DNA of 64,000 nucleotides from Candidatus Binatia bacterium (GCA_937925685.1 CALAMI010000005.1:1-64000), one strand, 5' to 3'; positions 17,986 to 27,924 are shown, counted from the stretch's first letter. Numbers and translations: made by a program. Notes: generated by a model not told the origin, from the letters alone.

Positions 17986-19530
17986 TTGAGCTCCGTGACT
18001 GTCGCTCTCGAAGCTTTGCTCCGTGGCCTCCATTACAGGCTGCTGCAGGGCAGCTTGAACGTAGAAGTTCCGGCGATTGTGGCTGACTCGCGGGAGGTAA
18101 CCCCTGGGAGTTTGTTCGTGTGCCTCCCGGGATACCATACCGAAGGCGGCGAACAGCGTGCGGACCGACATGAATTCATTCCCGATGCTCTCTCCCGCGG
18201 CGCAAGAGCCCTGGTGGTGCAGCGAGAGGTCCATGCGCCAAGCGGTGTAACCGTCGTGCAAGTGGACGACGTGTGGCTGGCGCTCGCTGAACTGTCCAGT
18301 CGATTTTATCGACAGCCTTCGCAGGAAATGACATTGATCGGGGTTACCGGCACCTCGGGGAAAACGTCCACAGTCTACTTTGTGGACGCAGTTCTTCGTG
18401 CCGCTGGTTGGCCGACAGCTCGGCTGGGAACAGTTGAGCATCGCGTCATGGATCAGGTGTTTCCCGCTCGGCAGACTACGCCCGAATCACCCGAGCTGCA
18501 GCGCCTCCTGCGTCGAGCTGCGGATCAGGGGTGTCGGGCTGTGGTGATGGAGGTGTCGTCGCATGCACTCGAGCTGCGCCGCGTCGCCGGAATCGCCTTT
18601 GATGTGGGTGTGTTCACGAATCTCGGTCGAGATCACTTGAACTTTCATCCCGACCTCCACCATTATCGCCAGGCAAAGGGCAAGCTCTTCGAACAATTGG
18701 CCAGCGGGGGAAAAGACGCTGTCGCGGTCATCAATGTCGATGATCCGGCCGCGGAATATATGATCAGCGTCAACCGCGGGCGTTTGTTGACCTACGGGAC
18801 ACGTGCGGGCGCAGATGTCCGTGTGCTTCAAAGCGAGGGTACACCCCAGCGCACATCCTTTGTCGCCTTAACCCCAGCTGGGCGGTGCGAGGTGGCGTTG
18901 CCCTTTCCCGGACCGTTTCAGATTGCCAATGCCGCAGCGGCCGTGGCAGTGGGGCTGGCTTTGCAGATCCCCTTAGAGACCATCGGCGAAGGCTTAGCCC
19001 ATGCTCCGACGGTGCCGGGTCGGTTCGAAGTCGTCAACCCGGGCGACGATTTTTTGGTTGTTGTGGATTACGCACACAAACCTGATGCCTTGGAGCGGCT
19101 CCTTGTCGCAGCGCGTGCACTTGCCCCGCAACGATTACTGACAGTGTTTGGCTGCGGCGGAAACCGCGACCGGGGCAAAAGACCACTCATGGGTGAAGTG
19201 GCGGCGCGACTGAGCGATGTGGTTTTCGTGACCTCGGATAACCCGCGTGGAGAGAATCCCCAGGCGATAATCCAGGAGATTGTTGCGGGCATTCCCTTGC
19301 AGCGGCGAGCGAAACTTCATGTGGAAGCTGATCGCTGGAAGGCAATCGAGCAGGCGATTGCAGAAGCGCGAGCAGGTGATGTGGTGGTCATCGCTGGGAA
19401 GGGGCATGAGACGTACCAGCTTTTCGCTGATCGGATGGTGCCATTCGATGATCGCGAAGTTGCCCGCGCCGCCTTACAAGCTCGCAAAACACTATCCTTG
19501 CAAGGGGGCACGTTCGCGGGCAGAGGGTAA
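17986..19530 (+). CDS. murE: UDP-MurNAc-tripeptide synthetase, meso-diaminopimelate type
   Basis: 514 residues of the Mur ligase family. It adds meso-diaminopimelate to UDP-MurNAc-L-Ala-D-Glu in the cytoplasm. Visible parts are the N-terminal VADSREVTPGSLFVCLPGY, the P-loop GVTGTSGKTST (residues 119-129), the middle-domain TTPESPELQ and MEVSSHAL, the carbamylated-lysine region near residue 231 and the C-terminal GCGGNRDRGKRPLM. The DNPR motif at 418-421 is the accepted signature for meso-diaminopimelate rather than lysine. The TTG at 17986 starts one base after the upstream stop and has no clear ribosome-binding site. A GTG at 17995 is a good alternative. It stands apart from any mur/fts cluster, which is unusual. 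Confidence 0.92.
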   Translation: MSSVTVALEALLRGLHYRLLQGSLNVEVPAIVADSREVTPGSLFVCLPGYHTEGGEQRADRHEFIPDALSRGARALVVQREVHAPSGVTVVQVDDVWLALAELSSRFYRQPSQEMTLIGVTGTSGKTSTVYFVDAVLRAAGWPTARLGTVEHRVMDQVFPARQTTPESPELQRLLRRAADQGCRAVVMEVSSHALELRRVAGIAFDVGVFTNLGRDHLNFHPDLHHYRQAKGKLFEQLASGGKDAVAVINVDDPAAEYMISVNRGRLLTYGTRAGADVRVLQSEGTPQRTSFVALTPAGRCEVALPFPGPFQIANAAAAVAVGLALQIPLETIGEGLAHAPTVPGRFEVVNPGDDFLVVVDYAHKPDALERLLVAARALAPQRLLTVFGCGGNRDRGKRPLMGEVAARLSDVVFVTSDNPRGENPQAIIQEIVAGIPLQRRAKLHVEADRWKAIEQAIAEARAGDVVVIAGKGHETYQLFADRMVPFDDREVARAALQARKTLSLQGGTFAGRG

Positions 19531-19556
19531 AAAGCAACGATTCTCAAGGAGAAGTT

Positions 19557-21176
19557 ATGAACGGGTTGATGATGGACGAACCGTTGTTGCTCACTCATCT
19601 CGTGCGGCGAGCCGCTCGGCTATTTTGGGAAAAGCGCATACTATCCCGCACGCAGTTCGGGGTTACGGAGTACACTTATGCCGATCTTTACCGGCGCGCG
19701 TGCCAGTTAGGGCATGTGCTGGAGACGCTTGGCGTTGGTCCGGGCGAGCGGGTGGGAACTTTTGCCTGGAATACGTTTCGCCATCTGGAGCTTTATTTTG
19801 GCGTGCCGGCGAGTGGACGCGTTCTCCACACGTTGAACATCCGCTTGTTTCCCGAGCAAATCGCTTACATCGTCAACCACGCGGAAGACGCCGTCATTTT
19901 CGTGGACGAGTCGCTCTTGCCCCAGCTTGAAAAATTGGCCCCGGAGTTGCGGTCCGTGCGTGCTTATGTGGTCATGGGGGATGATCCCCTGCCACAAACG
20001 ATCTTGAAGCCGGTGTATCGTTATGAAGAGCTGATGCGCCATGCACCAACGGATGATTCCTTTCCGAGTCTCGACGAACAAAGCGCTGCGGCCATGTGTT
20101 ACACCTCGGGCACGACCGGAAATCCGAAAGGTGTGGTGTACTCGCACCGTGCGCTTGTACTCCACACCTTCGCTCAGTGCTTGGCGGACGCCTTCGGGCT
20201 GGTGGAGGCGGACGTAATTCTGCCCGTGGTGCCGATGTTTCACGCCAACGCGTGGGGCTTGCCTTATGGAGCGACGATGGTCGGCGCGACACAGGTGTAT
20301 CCCGGTGTCCAGCCAACTGCGGATGATATTTGCCAGCTCATCGAAACGCACCGGGTGACGGTCACAGCTGGGGTTCCTACGGTGCTCCTTGGCGTCCTGA
20401 CGGCGTTGGAAAAGCACCCCTATGATTTGTCGAGCTTGCGGTGCATTCCCTGCGGCGGATCGGCGGTACCGGAAAGCCTGCTGGAGCGCTTCGATGCTTT
20501 AGGGATCACGGTGGTCCAAGCTTGGGGAATGACGGAAACCTCGCCCCTCGCTGCGGTGTCTCAGCCGCTGTCGCTCATGGCTGATTGGCCGCAGGAGCGC
20601 AAACGGAAGGTGCGGGCGAAACAAGGCCGCCCGATGCCGTTTGTCGATATGCGGATCGTCGGAGAAGATGGTCGCGAGCAACCTTGGGATGGGAAGAGCG
20701 TGGGCGAGTTGCAGGTCCGCGGGCCGTGGATCGTAGGGTCATATTATCGAGACGAGCGCTCGACCGCCTCTTTCGATCGAGGTTGGTTCAAAACCGGAGA
20801 CATCGGCACGATCGACGAGTACGGTTACTTGCAGATTACCGATAGGGCCAAAGACGTGATCAAGAGTGGGGGAGAGTGGATCTCCAGCGTAGAGCTGGAG
20901 AACACCATCATGGCACACCCGAAAGTTGCTGAAGCGGCGGTGATCGGTTTGCCGCATGAACGTTGGCAAGAGCGGCCCTTGGCTTGCGTCGTGCTGCGAC
21001 CGGGAGAGACGTTGACCAAGGAAGAACTTCTCGCATTTCTCGAGCCGCGCGTGGCAAAATGGTGGTTGCCGGACGACGTGGTGTTTTTGGATGCCTTGCC
21101 AAAGACCAGTGTCGGAAAGATTGCGAAGCGCGAATTACGCGAGCGTTTCCGCGAGTACCGTTGGCCGCAAAAGTGA
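19557..21176 (+). CDS. Medium/long-chain acyl-CoA synthetase (fatty-acid--CoA ligase)
   Basis: 539 residues of the ANL adenylating family. It activates a carboxylic acid with ATP and transfers it to CoA. The P-loop-like motif YTSGTTGNPKG is at 182-192. A5-type WGMTETSP, the A7-type hinge GWFKTGDIG, ITDRAKDVIKSGGEWIS and the C-terminal PKTSVGKIAKREL with the adenylation lysine follow. The lineage resembles AlkK/FadD13-like synthetases. Chain length cannot be read. AAGGAGAAG lies just upstream of the ATG. murE ends 26 bases before and plsB begins 137 bases after, so a fatty-acid supply for phospholipid synthesis is a reasonable reading of the context. Confidence 0.9.
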   Translation: MNGLMMDEPLLLTHLVRRAARLFWEKRILSRTQFGVTEYTYADLYRRACQLGHVLETLGVGPGERVGTFAWNTFRHLELYFGVPASGRVLHTLNIRLFPEQIAYIVNHAEDAVIFVDESLLPQLEKLAPELRSVRAYVVMGDDPLPQTILKPVYRYEELMRHAPTDDSFPSLDEQSAAAMCYTSGTTGNPKGVVYSHRALVLHTFAQCLADAFGLVEADVILPVVPMFHANAWGLPYGATMVGATQVYPGVQPTADDICQLIETHRVTVTAGVPTVLLGVLTALEKHPYDLSSLRCIPCGGSAVPESLLERFDALGITVVQAWGMTETSPLAAVSQPLSLMADWPQERKRKVRAKQGRPMPFVDMRIVGEDGREQPWDGKSVGELQVRGPWIVGSYYRDERSTASFDRGWFKTGDIGTIDEYGYLQITDRAKDVIKSGGEWISSVELENTIMAHPKVAEAAVIGLPHERWQERPLACVVLRPGETLTKEELLAFLEPRVAKWWLPDDVVFLDALPKTSVGKIAKRELRERFREYRWPQK

Positions 21177-21313
21177 GAGTTGCGGACGGAGGCGCTCGTC
21201 CCGTCGTGCACCGCCATCGCGGTAGCACGCGGCTGCGAGTGCGACGCACCACCACAGCCGGTGTTGGAGTTCGTACTGCCTCGCTGTAAGGTGGAACGGA
21301 AGGAACCCGAACC

Positions 21314-23965
21314 ATGAGGACGACAGTCGAATTGCAAGGGAGAAACGACTGGTGGAGCGAGCCCGGGCCAATGCGGCGCTTGGGCCTGCTCCCACGGTGG
21401 TTTTGTCAACGGTTCCTCGACCATGTCCGCCTGGATCCGGGAGCGGTGGCGCACATCCGCCATTTGGCAGGACAGGGTACCGTGGTCTACGTGATGCGCT
21501 ACCGGTCGCTCGTCGATTACATGCTGGCTGCTTTCGTACTACTGCGCGAAGGGCTGCCATTGCCGGCGTTTGTGTCCGATATTCCGAGCTTGTTGTTGCG
21601 CCCCGTGGGGGAGGTGATCCGGACCCTTTGGGAGCGATTTCGCGCTGGCCGTTGGCATCTCGGGGCCTCGCGGCACCTCGAGGACTTGAGTCGCCTGCAA
21701 CAAGTCGTGCGCGCAGGTCAACCAGCGCTGATCTTCATGCGCCGGCATGTCCGCGGCTTGCCCCTGCGGCAGGGTCGACGGGCGGCCATTCGCAAGGCCC
21801 GAAGCGGTACGGATTATTTGCGCGAAATTGTGCACGTGGTCGCCGAGCATGGACAAGAGGTCTATTTGGTACCGCTCGCGGTATTGCGCGGGCGGGGATT
21901 CCGCCGCAAAGAGTCGCGTTTGGCCACGCTCGTCTATAGCGTACAAGAGGCTCCAGGGGATTTGAAGCGGTTGTTGTCCCTTTGGTGGAACGCCAACGAG
22001 ACAAGCATCACCGTGGGAAAGCACGTTTCAGTGGCGGAGATGTTGGCTCAGCACCGGCACGAGGGAGAAGAACGCATCGTTCGCCGGGTGGCGCGAGCGC
22101 TGCAAATTTTCCTGTACCGGGAAGAAAAGCTGGTATGGGGCCCGACCTTGTTACCCAAGCGAGTTGTGCGGCAACTCGTGCTGGGCGCGGAAGAGGTCCG
22201 TTCCACGATCCATACCTTGGCACGCGACACCGGCCAGCCGGAATCGAAACTTTGGCGCACCGCTGAGAAGTATTTCAACGAAATGGCCGCCAACTACCAG
22301 GGAGCCTTTTTTGCCATCTTGGAGTTTGCCTTCAATCGGATCTGGCCGCGGATTTTCCAAGGAGTGGACTATCGCGGCTTGGACAAGGTGATCGAATGCG
22401 TGAAACAGCACCCTGTGGTGTTGGTGCCATGTCACCGCAGCCACTTCGACTACCTTATCTTGTCGTACTTGTTCCATATCAATTACATGAGCCCACCCCA
22501 CATTGCGGCGGGCATTAACTTGTCGTTTTGGCCATTGGGACCGCTGTTTCGTGGCGCCGGGGCTTATTTCATCCGCCGCAGTTTTGACAACGATCCCCTC
22601 TACAAAGCCGTGTTCCGCAGTTACCTAAAGTTCCTCATCCGCGAAGGATACACCCAAGAATTTTTTATCGAGGGCGGCCGCAGTCGTACCGGGAAGATTC
22701 TGACGCCGAAACTGGGCATGTTGTCCGCGATCGTGAATGCCTTTGTTGCCGGAGTGCGGCGCGACTTGTATTTGGTGCCCGTGTCTATCCAATACGGACG
22801 CGTCGTCGAGGAAGAAGCGTACAAGCGGGAGCTATTCGGGGCGGAAAAAGAAAAGGAATCGCTCTGGGCACTGATTCGAGCGCGTACTGTGCTGCGGCAA
22901 AATCGCGGCACCGTCTACGTAACCTTTGCCGAGCCGATTTCTCTTCGCCAGGCGCTTGGGGATCGCTTGGAGCGATTTTGCCGGCAGGCTGGCGACCCGG
23001 CAGTGGAGGAAGAAAAACGACGCTTCATCCAAAAGCTTGGCTTTCGGATTTTGCGGGCGGTGAACGACGTGGCCGTGGCGGGGGCCACCGCAGTGAGTGC
23101 CACGGTACTTTTGAGCCGTGCGGAGGCAGCTTGGCGTTACGCAGATTTCCTGAAACGGGCGCAATCCCTGGTGGACTTTTTGCGGCATCGTGCGGTGACC
23201 CTCACTGCTTCCCTCGAACGTAATGCCAACGATTTTCTCGAGAATCTGGCATTTTTGGAAAACGGCGGCCTGATTCGCAGGCTGCGGGGGGATGAGGTCA
23301 TCATCCATGTGCCAGCAGAAAAACGCATGACCCTCGACTTTTACAAGAACAACATCATTCACTTTTTCTTGATGCCGGCGCTCCTGTCGCGTGCCCTCCT
23401 GAATGGCTACCGCGGCAACGAGTTGGAGCGCGAAATTTTGTGGTGGCTCGACTTTTATCGCTGGGAGTTCCCGTTGCCGGAAAAACAAACGGTGCCTGCC
23501 GAGGTGGCCGAACTTTTGAGCTATTACCAGCGAATCGAGGCGTGGAATCCCGAAGGGCACGGTCGTATTGACCCATCGCACCCATTCGTCGATACCACCC
23601 AAGGTTTGCTCGATAATTTCTGCGAGGCTTATTGGGTCATGGCTCGCACCTTGGCCTTGCTTCCTCCGGCCGGTCAACCGCTCAAGGCCGTACTGAGCCA
23701 GGCACGCAAGCGCTACGATACTGCCTTGTTGCTTGGCGAGGCGAGACGCCCGGAGGGGAACTCGGCGGTGACCTTTGAAAATGCCGTGCAGCGGTACGCG
23801 GAGCTTGGATACATAGCCCTCGCGGGCGAGCGCAAAGATCGCCTGGTCCAACGGGGCCCCCGCTTTACCGAGCTTGACTGGCTGCAAGAACGTCTTGCGG
23901 ACCACAGGCGTCCTTTGGCGGTGGAAAGTCCCGTGGTGGGGGCGCGTGCTGCTGCGGCTTCGTGA
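21314..23965 (+). CDS. plsB: Glycerol-3-phosphate 1-O-acyltransferase
   Basis: 883 residues, slightly longer than E. coli PlsB. This membrane-associated enzyme acylates sn-glycerol-3-phosphate, the first step of phospholipid synthesis. The catalytic HX4D is HRSHFD near residue 374. It is followed by GINLSFWPLGPLFRGAGAYF with FIRRSF, and by the substrate-binding FIEGGRSRTGK. An N-terminal half with YVMRYRSLVDYMLAAFVLL is typical of the PlsB type and not of PlsY. GGAAGGA precedes the ATG. A separate PlsC-like enzyme is encoded at 61720, so both acylation steps are present in the window. The glycerol-3-phosphate dehydrogenase at 47730 uses the same substrate catabolically. Confidence 0.93.
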   Translation: MRTTVELQGRNDWWSEPGPMRRLGLLPRWFCQRFLDHVRLDPGAVAHIRHLAGQGTVVYVMRYRSLVDYMLAAFVLLREGLPLPAFVSDIPSLLLRPVGEVIRTLWERFRAGRWHLGASRHLEDLSRLQQVVRAGQPALIFMRRHVRGLPLRQGRRAAIRKARSGTDYLREIVHVVAEHGQEVYLVPLAVLRGRGFRRKESRLATLVYSVQEAPGDLKRLLSLWWNANETSITVGKHVSVAEMLAQHRHEGEERIVRRVARALQIFLYREEKLVWGPTLLPKRVVRQLVLGAEEVRSTIHTLARDTGQPESKLWRTAEKYFNEMAANYQGAFFAILEFAFNRIWPRIFQGVDYRGLDKVIECVKQHPVVLVPCHRSHFDYLILSYLFHINYMSPPHIAAGINLSFWPLGPLFRGAGAYFIRRSFDNDPLYKAVFRSYLKFLIREGYTQEFFIEGGRSRTGKILTPKLGMLSAIVNAFVAGVRRDLYLVPVSIQYGRVVEEEAYKRELFGAEKEKESLWALIRARTVLRQNRGTVYVTFAEPISLRQALGDRLERFCRQAGDPAVEEEKRRFIQKLGFRILRAVNDVAVAGATAVSATVLLSRAEAAWRYADFLKRAQSLVDFLRHRAVTLTASLERNANDFLENLAFLENGGLIRRLRGDEVIIHVPAEKRMTLDFYKNNIIHFFLMPALLSRALLNGYRGNELEREILWWLDFYRWEFPLPEKQTVPAEVAELLSYYQRIEAWNPEGHGRIDPSHPFVDTTQGLLDNFCEAYWVMARTLALLPPAGQPLKAVLSQARKRYDTALLLGEARRPEGNSAVTFENAVQRYAELGYIALAGERKDRLVQRGPRFTELDWLQERLADHRRPLAVESPVVGARAAAAS

Positions 23966-24013
23966 ACAGGATTGCCTCCGTTGAGCTCCTGCGCCTAGAA
24001 TGTCGGGCGTTCC

Positions 24014-24793
24014 ATGAATCACGGTCGCTTGCTCCTTCGGGTTTGCCTGTGTTTGCTCGCTTTCTGCTGGGCGTGTCGAGAGAAGCCGCCCGCAGAGGTC
24101 CTCGTGCAGGTGAAGGGAGTCGCGTTTGACTTTTCTAGCCAGTCGCCCGTGGTCATCCTTGTGGAAAAAGATGGTTCGCGTCAGTTGCCCATTTGGATTG
24201 GGCCGGGCGAAGCCCAAGCTATCGCCATGCGGCTCGAAGGGATGACACCCCCGCGACCGCTAACGCACGATTTGCTGCAGCGCCTACTGCAAGAGTCGGG
24301 CGCAGAAGTGGAGAAGGTGGTCGTCACCCACTTGAAAGACGGCGTTTATTTTGCCGAGATCCACCTTGCCGGTAAACGTGGGTTGGTACGGGTGGACAGC
24401 CGTCCGAGTGATGCCATTGCCTTGGCCATCCGGTGCGAAAAACCCATCTACGTGGCACGTTCGCTGTTGGAAGAACAAGGCCGCATTGGCACTCCCTCTC
24501 GCGGTGAGCCGCAACTGCGAATTCGTGCGGGAATTACAGTGCAAAATCTCACGCCGGAGTTGGCACAGTTCTTTGGGCTGGAAGGTGGCGTTGGTGTCAT
24601 TGTAACCGCAGCAGAAGACGATACGGGGCTTAGGAGTGGCGACCAGATTGTTTCCATCGAGGGGGTGACGATCCGCGACGTCGAAGAGTTCTCTCGAGCG
24701 ATCGATCGTGCCAAGTCCACCGGAAAAGTCCATTTGGTCGTACGTCGCGGTAAGGACAAATTGGAGTTCGTGGTTGCGGTGCACGGTTCCTGA
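24014..24793 (+). CDS. Exported DUF151 (bifunctional nuclease) domain fused to a PDZ domain
   Basis: 259 residues. The N-terminus LLLRVCLCLLAFCWACREK is a signal sequence, probably of lipoprotein type with Cys around residue 21, although the lipobox is atypical. Residues about 28-145 are a DUF151 domain: VVILVEKDGSRQLPIWIGPGEA, then THDLLQRLL, then the core VDSRPSDAIALAIR, the family's most conserved motif. Residues about 165-255 form a PDZ domain (GVGVIVTAAEDDTGLRSGDQIVSIEGVTI). DUF151 proteins are normally cytoplasmic. Some plant members were reported as bifunctional nucleases; bacterial functions are little known. An export signal plus PDZ suggests an envelope role. No partner gene is visible; the next gene is a convergent pseudogene. 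Confidence 0.85.
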   Translation: MNHGRLLLRVCLCLLAFCWACREKPPAEVLVQVKGVAFDFSSQSPVVILVEKDGSRQLPIWIGPGEAQAIAMRLEGMTPPRPLTHDLLQRLLQESGAEVEKVVVTHLKDGVYFAEIHLAGKRGLVRVDSRPSDAIALAIRCEKPIYVARSLLEEQGRIGTPSRGEPQLRIRAGITVQNLTPELAQFFGLEGGVGVIVTAAEDDTGLRSGDQIVSIEGVTIRDVEEFSRAIDRAKSTGKVHLVVRRGKDKLEFVVAVHGS

Positions 24794-25208
24794 GGCGGCG
24801 ATGGGCCTCGCTCGAGCTGCGTGTGTCTCGGCGTAGCCAGGCATACCGTGTTGCCGAGGCGGTTCCTTGCCTTGCGTGGCTTGGTGCGTGAGTCTGTGGT
24901 GTCGCACGGCACCCTGGAGCGAGTTTCCGACAGTGGCCCCGATTGGTTCGGTTCTGTGCGACCCTCTGTCTGCGCCCCGATGACGCGCGGAGCCGGGTTC
25001 CAGGGAAGGTGCTTGCAACTCTTGCCGGCGGTTTCTTCAGGAGCTCCGGGGTTTGATGGCCCACGGGGTTGGTAGGGCAACCTACCGGCGTGCCCCGCAG
25101 CGATTCGTTGCCAGGGCCTGCGCCACTCTGGCGGAATGTCCCCCGGAGCCTGAAGGAAGCCGCGTCGGGCACCCTGGGGCGCTAGACGCTCGGTTCTGGC
25201 GATGAGCC
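24794..25208. other. Intergenic region with long inverted repeat
   Basis: No gene recognised in this 415-base convergent gap. CCTGGGGCGC (25173-25182) pairs with GCGCCCCAGG (25215-25224), enclosing a small GCCC-TAA-GGGC hairpin at 25206-25216. The right arm lies inside the last codons of the helicase pseudogene. It may act as a two-way terminator without a T-tract. Confidence 0.45.
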
Positions 25209-27353
25209 CTAAGGGCGCCCCAGGCCGTGGCCGTCGGGGATTTCCAACCCCATTTCTGCGAGGTACGAACTGGGGGTGTGGATTTCTTTGAGAAATTGAT
25301 CGCTCAAAACGAAGTACAAAAACTTCCTTGCGCGCGTCAACGCGACGTAAAAAAGGCGGCGCTCCTGCTCGAGCTCGTTTTCCTCGCGAGCAAAGCGGCT
25401 CGGCCACACGCCTTCGTTGGCATCGAGGAGGATCACGGCGTCGAACTCTTTGCCCTTTGCGCGCAGCGCGGTCATCAGGTGTAAGCGTTTTTTCGATACG
25501 ATCTCCGTGTCGTTGTCACGCTCTTCGGATTCGTCGTCGGGAATGATCCGCGCCAAGGTACAAGCGGCCCTTTCGATGTCGCGGTAGAAACGCTCGTAAT
25601 CGCAGCCGTATCGTTCGGCGAACTCCGCGAGGTAGAGGAATGGGGGATCGGCGTAAAAAATGTCATTCAAAGACTTCCCGTAATCCTTATGGAGTCCCTC
25701 GAAGTGCTCGCTAGTCGTACCAATCGCCTGTGCTACCGTGCCGGCATTCAACAAATGCAACACCGCTTGTGCAAACGCCGCGCTGATACGCCCGGCTTCG
25801 TTAGAGCCTTTCAGCGGGCCTTGATAGCGTTCAAGAGCGAGTGTGGACTCGCGCAAATTGGCGACGCGCTGCTTGTAAAGGTAGCTTCGCAAGGCTTCCC
25901 GGTCCTTTTTGGACAGTGGGTATCGCTTCACCTGGTCGCACAGTTTCAGGAGGTCGCTAATCGGGTCAACGTCCAGGATGGCGCTCTGCGTTTGCCGGCC
26001 GCGAATCGCCAAAATGCTTCGCAGCTCTTGGAACGCTTCGCTCAGCAGCACATGCAAATCCTCGGCTGCGTAAAAAGGAATGTCCTCCCCCGGTAAACAC
26101 GATTTGGTAGGGAATAATTTGGTAGGGAATAATCTGACTTCGTTTCCGACCGATGAGAGCGATCGTCGGCTGGTCTTGCCGGGCCAGCAGTCGGCGCACG
26201 AGGGCAACGGTTTCATCGACGGCGTCGGCAATGGACGGGTAACGAAACACCTGGATCTTTGCATCCTCGCGGCGCACCGACACGACGTCCTTCGGCACCC
26301 GGCGCCGGTGGTGCATGATGAGTTTTTTCGACATTTCCACGATGTTTCGCGGCGAGCGGTAGTTTCGGTCCAGTACGAACGTGGTGTAAGAGCCTCCGAG
26401 GTGTATCTCGGGATTTAAAATGAATTCCGGGGTTGCCCCGCGCCATTCGTAAATGGCCTGATCGTCATCACCCACAACCGTGAGCGGCGCTTTGTGTGCC
26501 TCGGATATGGCGGTGAGCAAGGCCAGGTCGAGAGGATTGATGTCCTGAAATTCATCGACAAGGATGTAGTTATAGCGGGCCTGACCCGTAGGTTTTCGAC
26601 CGGCAGCAAGGTCGTCTTCGAGGTAAAGCCGTGCCCAGTACTTTTGGTCTTCGAGCGAGAACAACGCGGATCGTACCAGGCTCTGCGTCGCTTCGCTCCA
26701 AAGAACCACGAAATGCTCGAACGCCTCTGGGATCGGAAGCCGGGTTGAGGACAGCATTTCGAGATCATTGAGGCGCTGGAAGAACAGCCGTATTTGGTTA
26801 CCCGACTGACATTTCTCCAGCGATTGCAGGGCTGCTTGAAAGCTTTTCACGTCGAGGACGCGGTCATGCCGGAGGCCCATGGACTTGAGGAATGGGATGA
26901 GGTCCCACAGCTCAGGGGCAGCCATGGCCGCCTGCCGGTGATCCTCCAAGACGGCTTTCAGCCGTTCATACTTTGTCCACACTGGCCGCAAGACGTTATG
27001 GATGCAGAAAAATCGGTCGTTACCCTTGGTGACCACTCGTGGATGGGGAACCCGGTTCTTGAGCAAGCGAAATCCCCACGAATTCAGGGTGGTAACGGTG
27101 GCAAGCGGGGCCAACGCCTAAAACGTCGGTGTGTTCTTCAACCGGTCGCGCAGCTCGTCGCGGGCAGCACGGGTGAACGTGAACACGAGAAAGCGTGGAC
27201 GTGCACCGGTTTCAGTTTCGCTGACTGCCCTGCAGCGGTACGAGAGGGAGTAGGTCTTGCCACAGCCGGCCGGAGCGAGAAGCCGAACGGAGCCTTTCGG
27301 CAAGGCACAAAATTTTTTTGCCCCGTGGCGAGCTCGATTTCGGGTGTCGCCAT
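25209..27353 (-). pseudogene. UvrD/Rep-type superfamily 1 helicase, inactivated by three lesions
   Basis: Reading leftward from the ATG at 27353 (AGGAG upstream), about 715 codons of a UvrD-like helicase can be followed with three interruptions. First, a frame change at the seven-A run (27313-27319). Second, an in-frame TAG at 27118-27120 between KNTPTF and ALAPLATVTTLNSWGF. Third, an extra G in a five-G run (26087-26091) after QIVFTG. Motifs survive in the pieces: Walker A APAGCGKT, FTFTRAARDEL, Walker B ILVDEFQDINPLDL, GDDDQAIYEWRGA, DRNYRSP, and near the end LMTALRAKGKEFDAVIL and LFYVALTRAR. A 15-base tandem duplication (coding QIIPY twice) lies at 26102-26131. Intact neighbours argue against general sequencing error. 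Confidence 0.85.
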
Positions 27354-27829
27354 CCTGTGCTCCTGTTGCGACCGCAGCTTGCGCAGTTTTGCAAGGAAGG
27401 GAAGCGCTTGTCGTGCGGACGGTTGCGCGCGCACTTGGATCCTCGAGCTGGACGATCTTTTGGTGAGGGGCCGGGTTGCCCCTGGGTTTCCCTCAGGACA
27501 GGCCGGCTTGCGTAGGGTTGTGAGCGACAGCCTGGGGTGTGCGCCTCAGTGGTGCTGGCCGCAAGTGCTTCGCCAATGAGAATCTCCGTTTCGAGCGGCT
27601 GTTCAGTTCGAGGACGCTTCTCGCTCTCGGATTGAGGGTAACGGGCTCGAAGGAAGCACGGTGGCGCGGACCGATGGTTGCCGCTCGAGGCCCCCGGCGT
27701 TTCCACGGTAGAGCTCGGATGCCGGTCGCGCTTGAGGCCGCACCGAGCATTGGCAGACCGGGTACCCGTTGGACGGCCTAACGCAGTCGGTTGCCAGCAA
27801 CGCGCCACGGTCGTTGTTGAAAGGAAAGG
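27354..27829. other. Intergenic, no gene recognised
   Basis: Between the helicase pseudogene and tRNA-Leu. Open frames here on either strand are arginine-, proline- and serine-rich without motifs and look like chance frames in GC-rich DNA. The region must contain the promoter of the leftward helicase and the 3' trailer of the tRNA transcript. Confidence 0.4.
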
Positions 27830-27913
27830 TGCGAGGAGGGGGACTCGAACCCCCACGGGTATTACCCCACTAGCCCCTCAAACTAGCGCGTCTGCCAGTT
27901 CCGCCATCCTCGC
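27830..27913 (-). tRNA. tRNA-Leu (anticodon GAG)
   Basis: 84 bases. The acceptor stem GCGAGGA (27913-27907) pairs with TCCTCGC, with discriminator A at 27830. The TPsiC arm carries GGTTCGAGTCC. The anticodon stem CTAGT/GCTAG closes a loop TTGAGGG with anticodon GAG, reading CUC/CUU. A variable arm with a short stem (GGGT/ACCC) gives the class II form expected for leucine. CCA is not encoded (CCT follows). It lies 11 bases downstream of secG on the same strand, so it is probably processed from the pgk-tpiA-secG transcript. Confidence 0.95.
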
Positions 27914-27924
27914 ACAACACTGTC

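Noticed and set aside
27212-27856. 214-codon leftward frame covering part of tRNA-Leu
   Set aside because: It runs through the tRNA gene and the helicase start in a different frame. It is explained by chance openness in GC-rich DNA.
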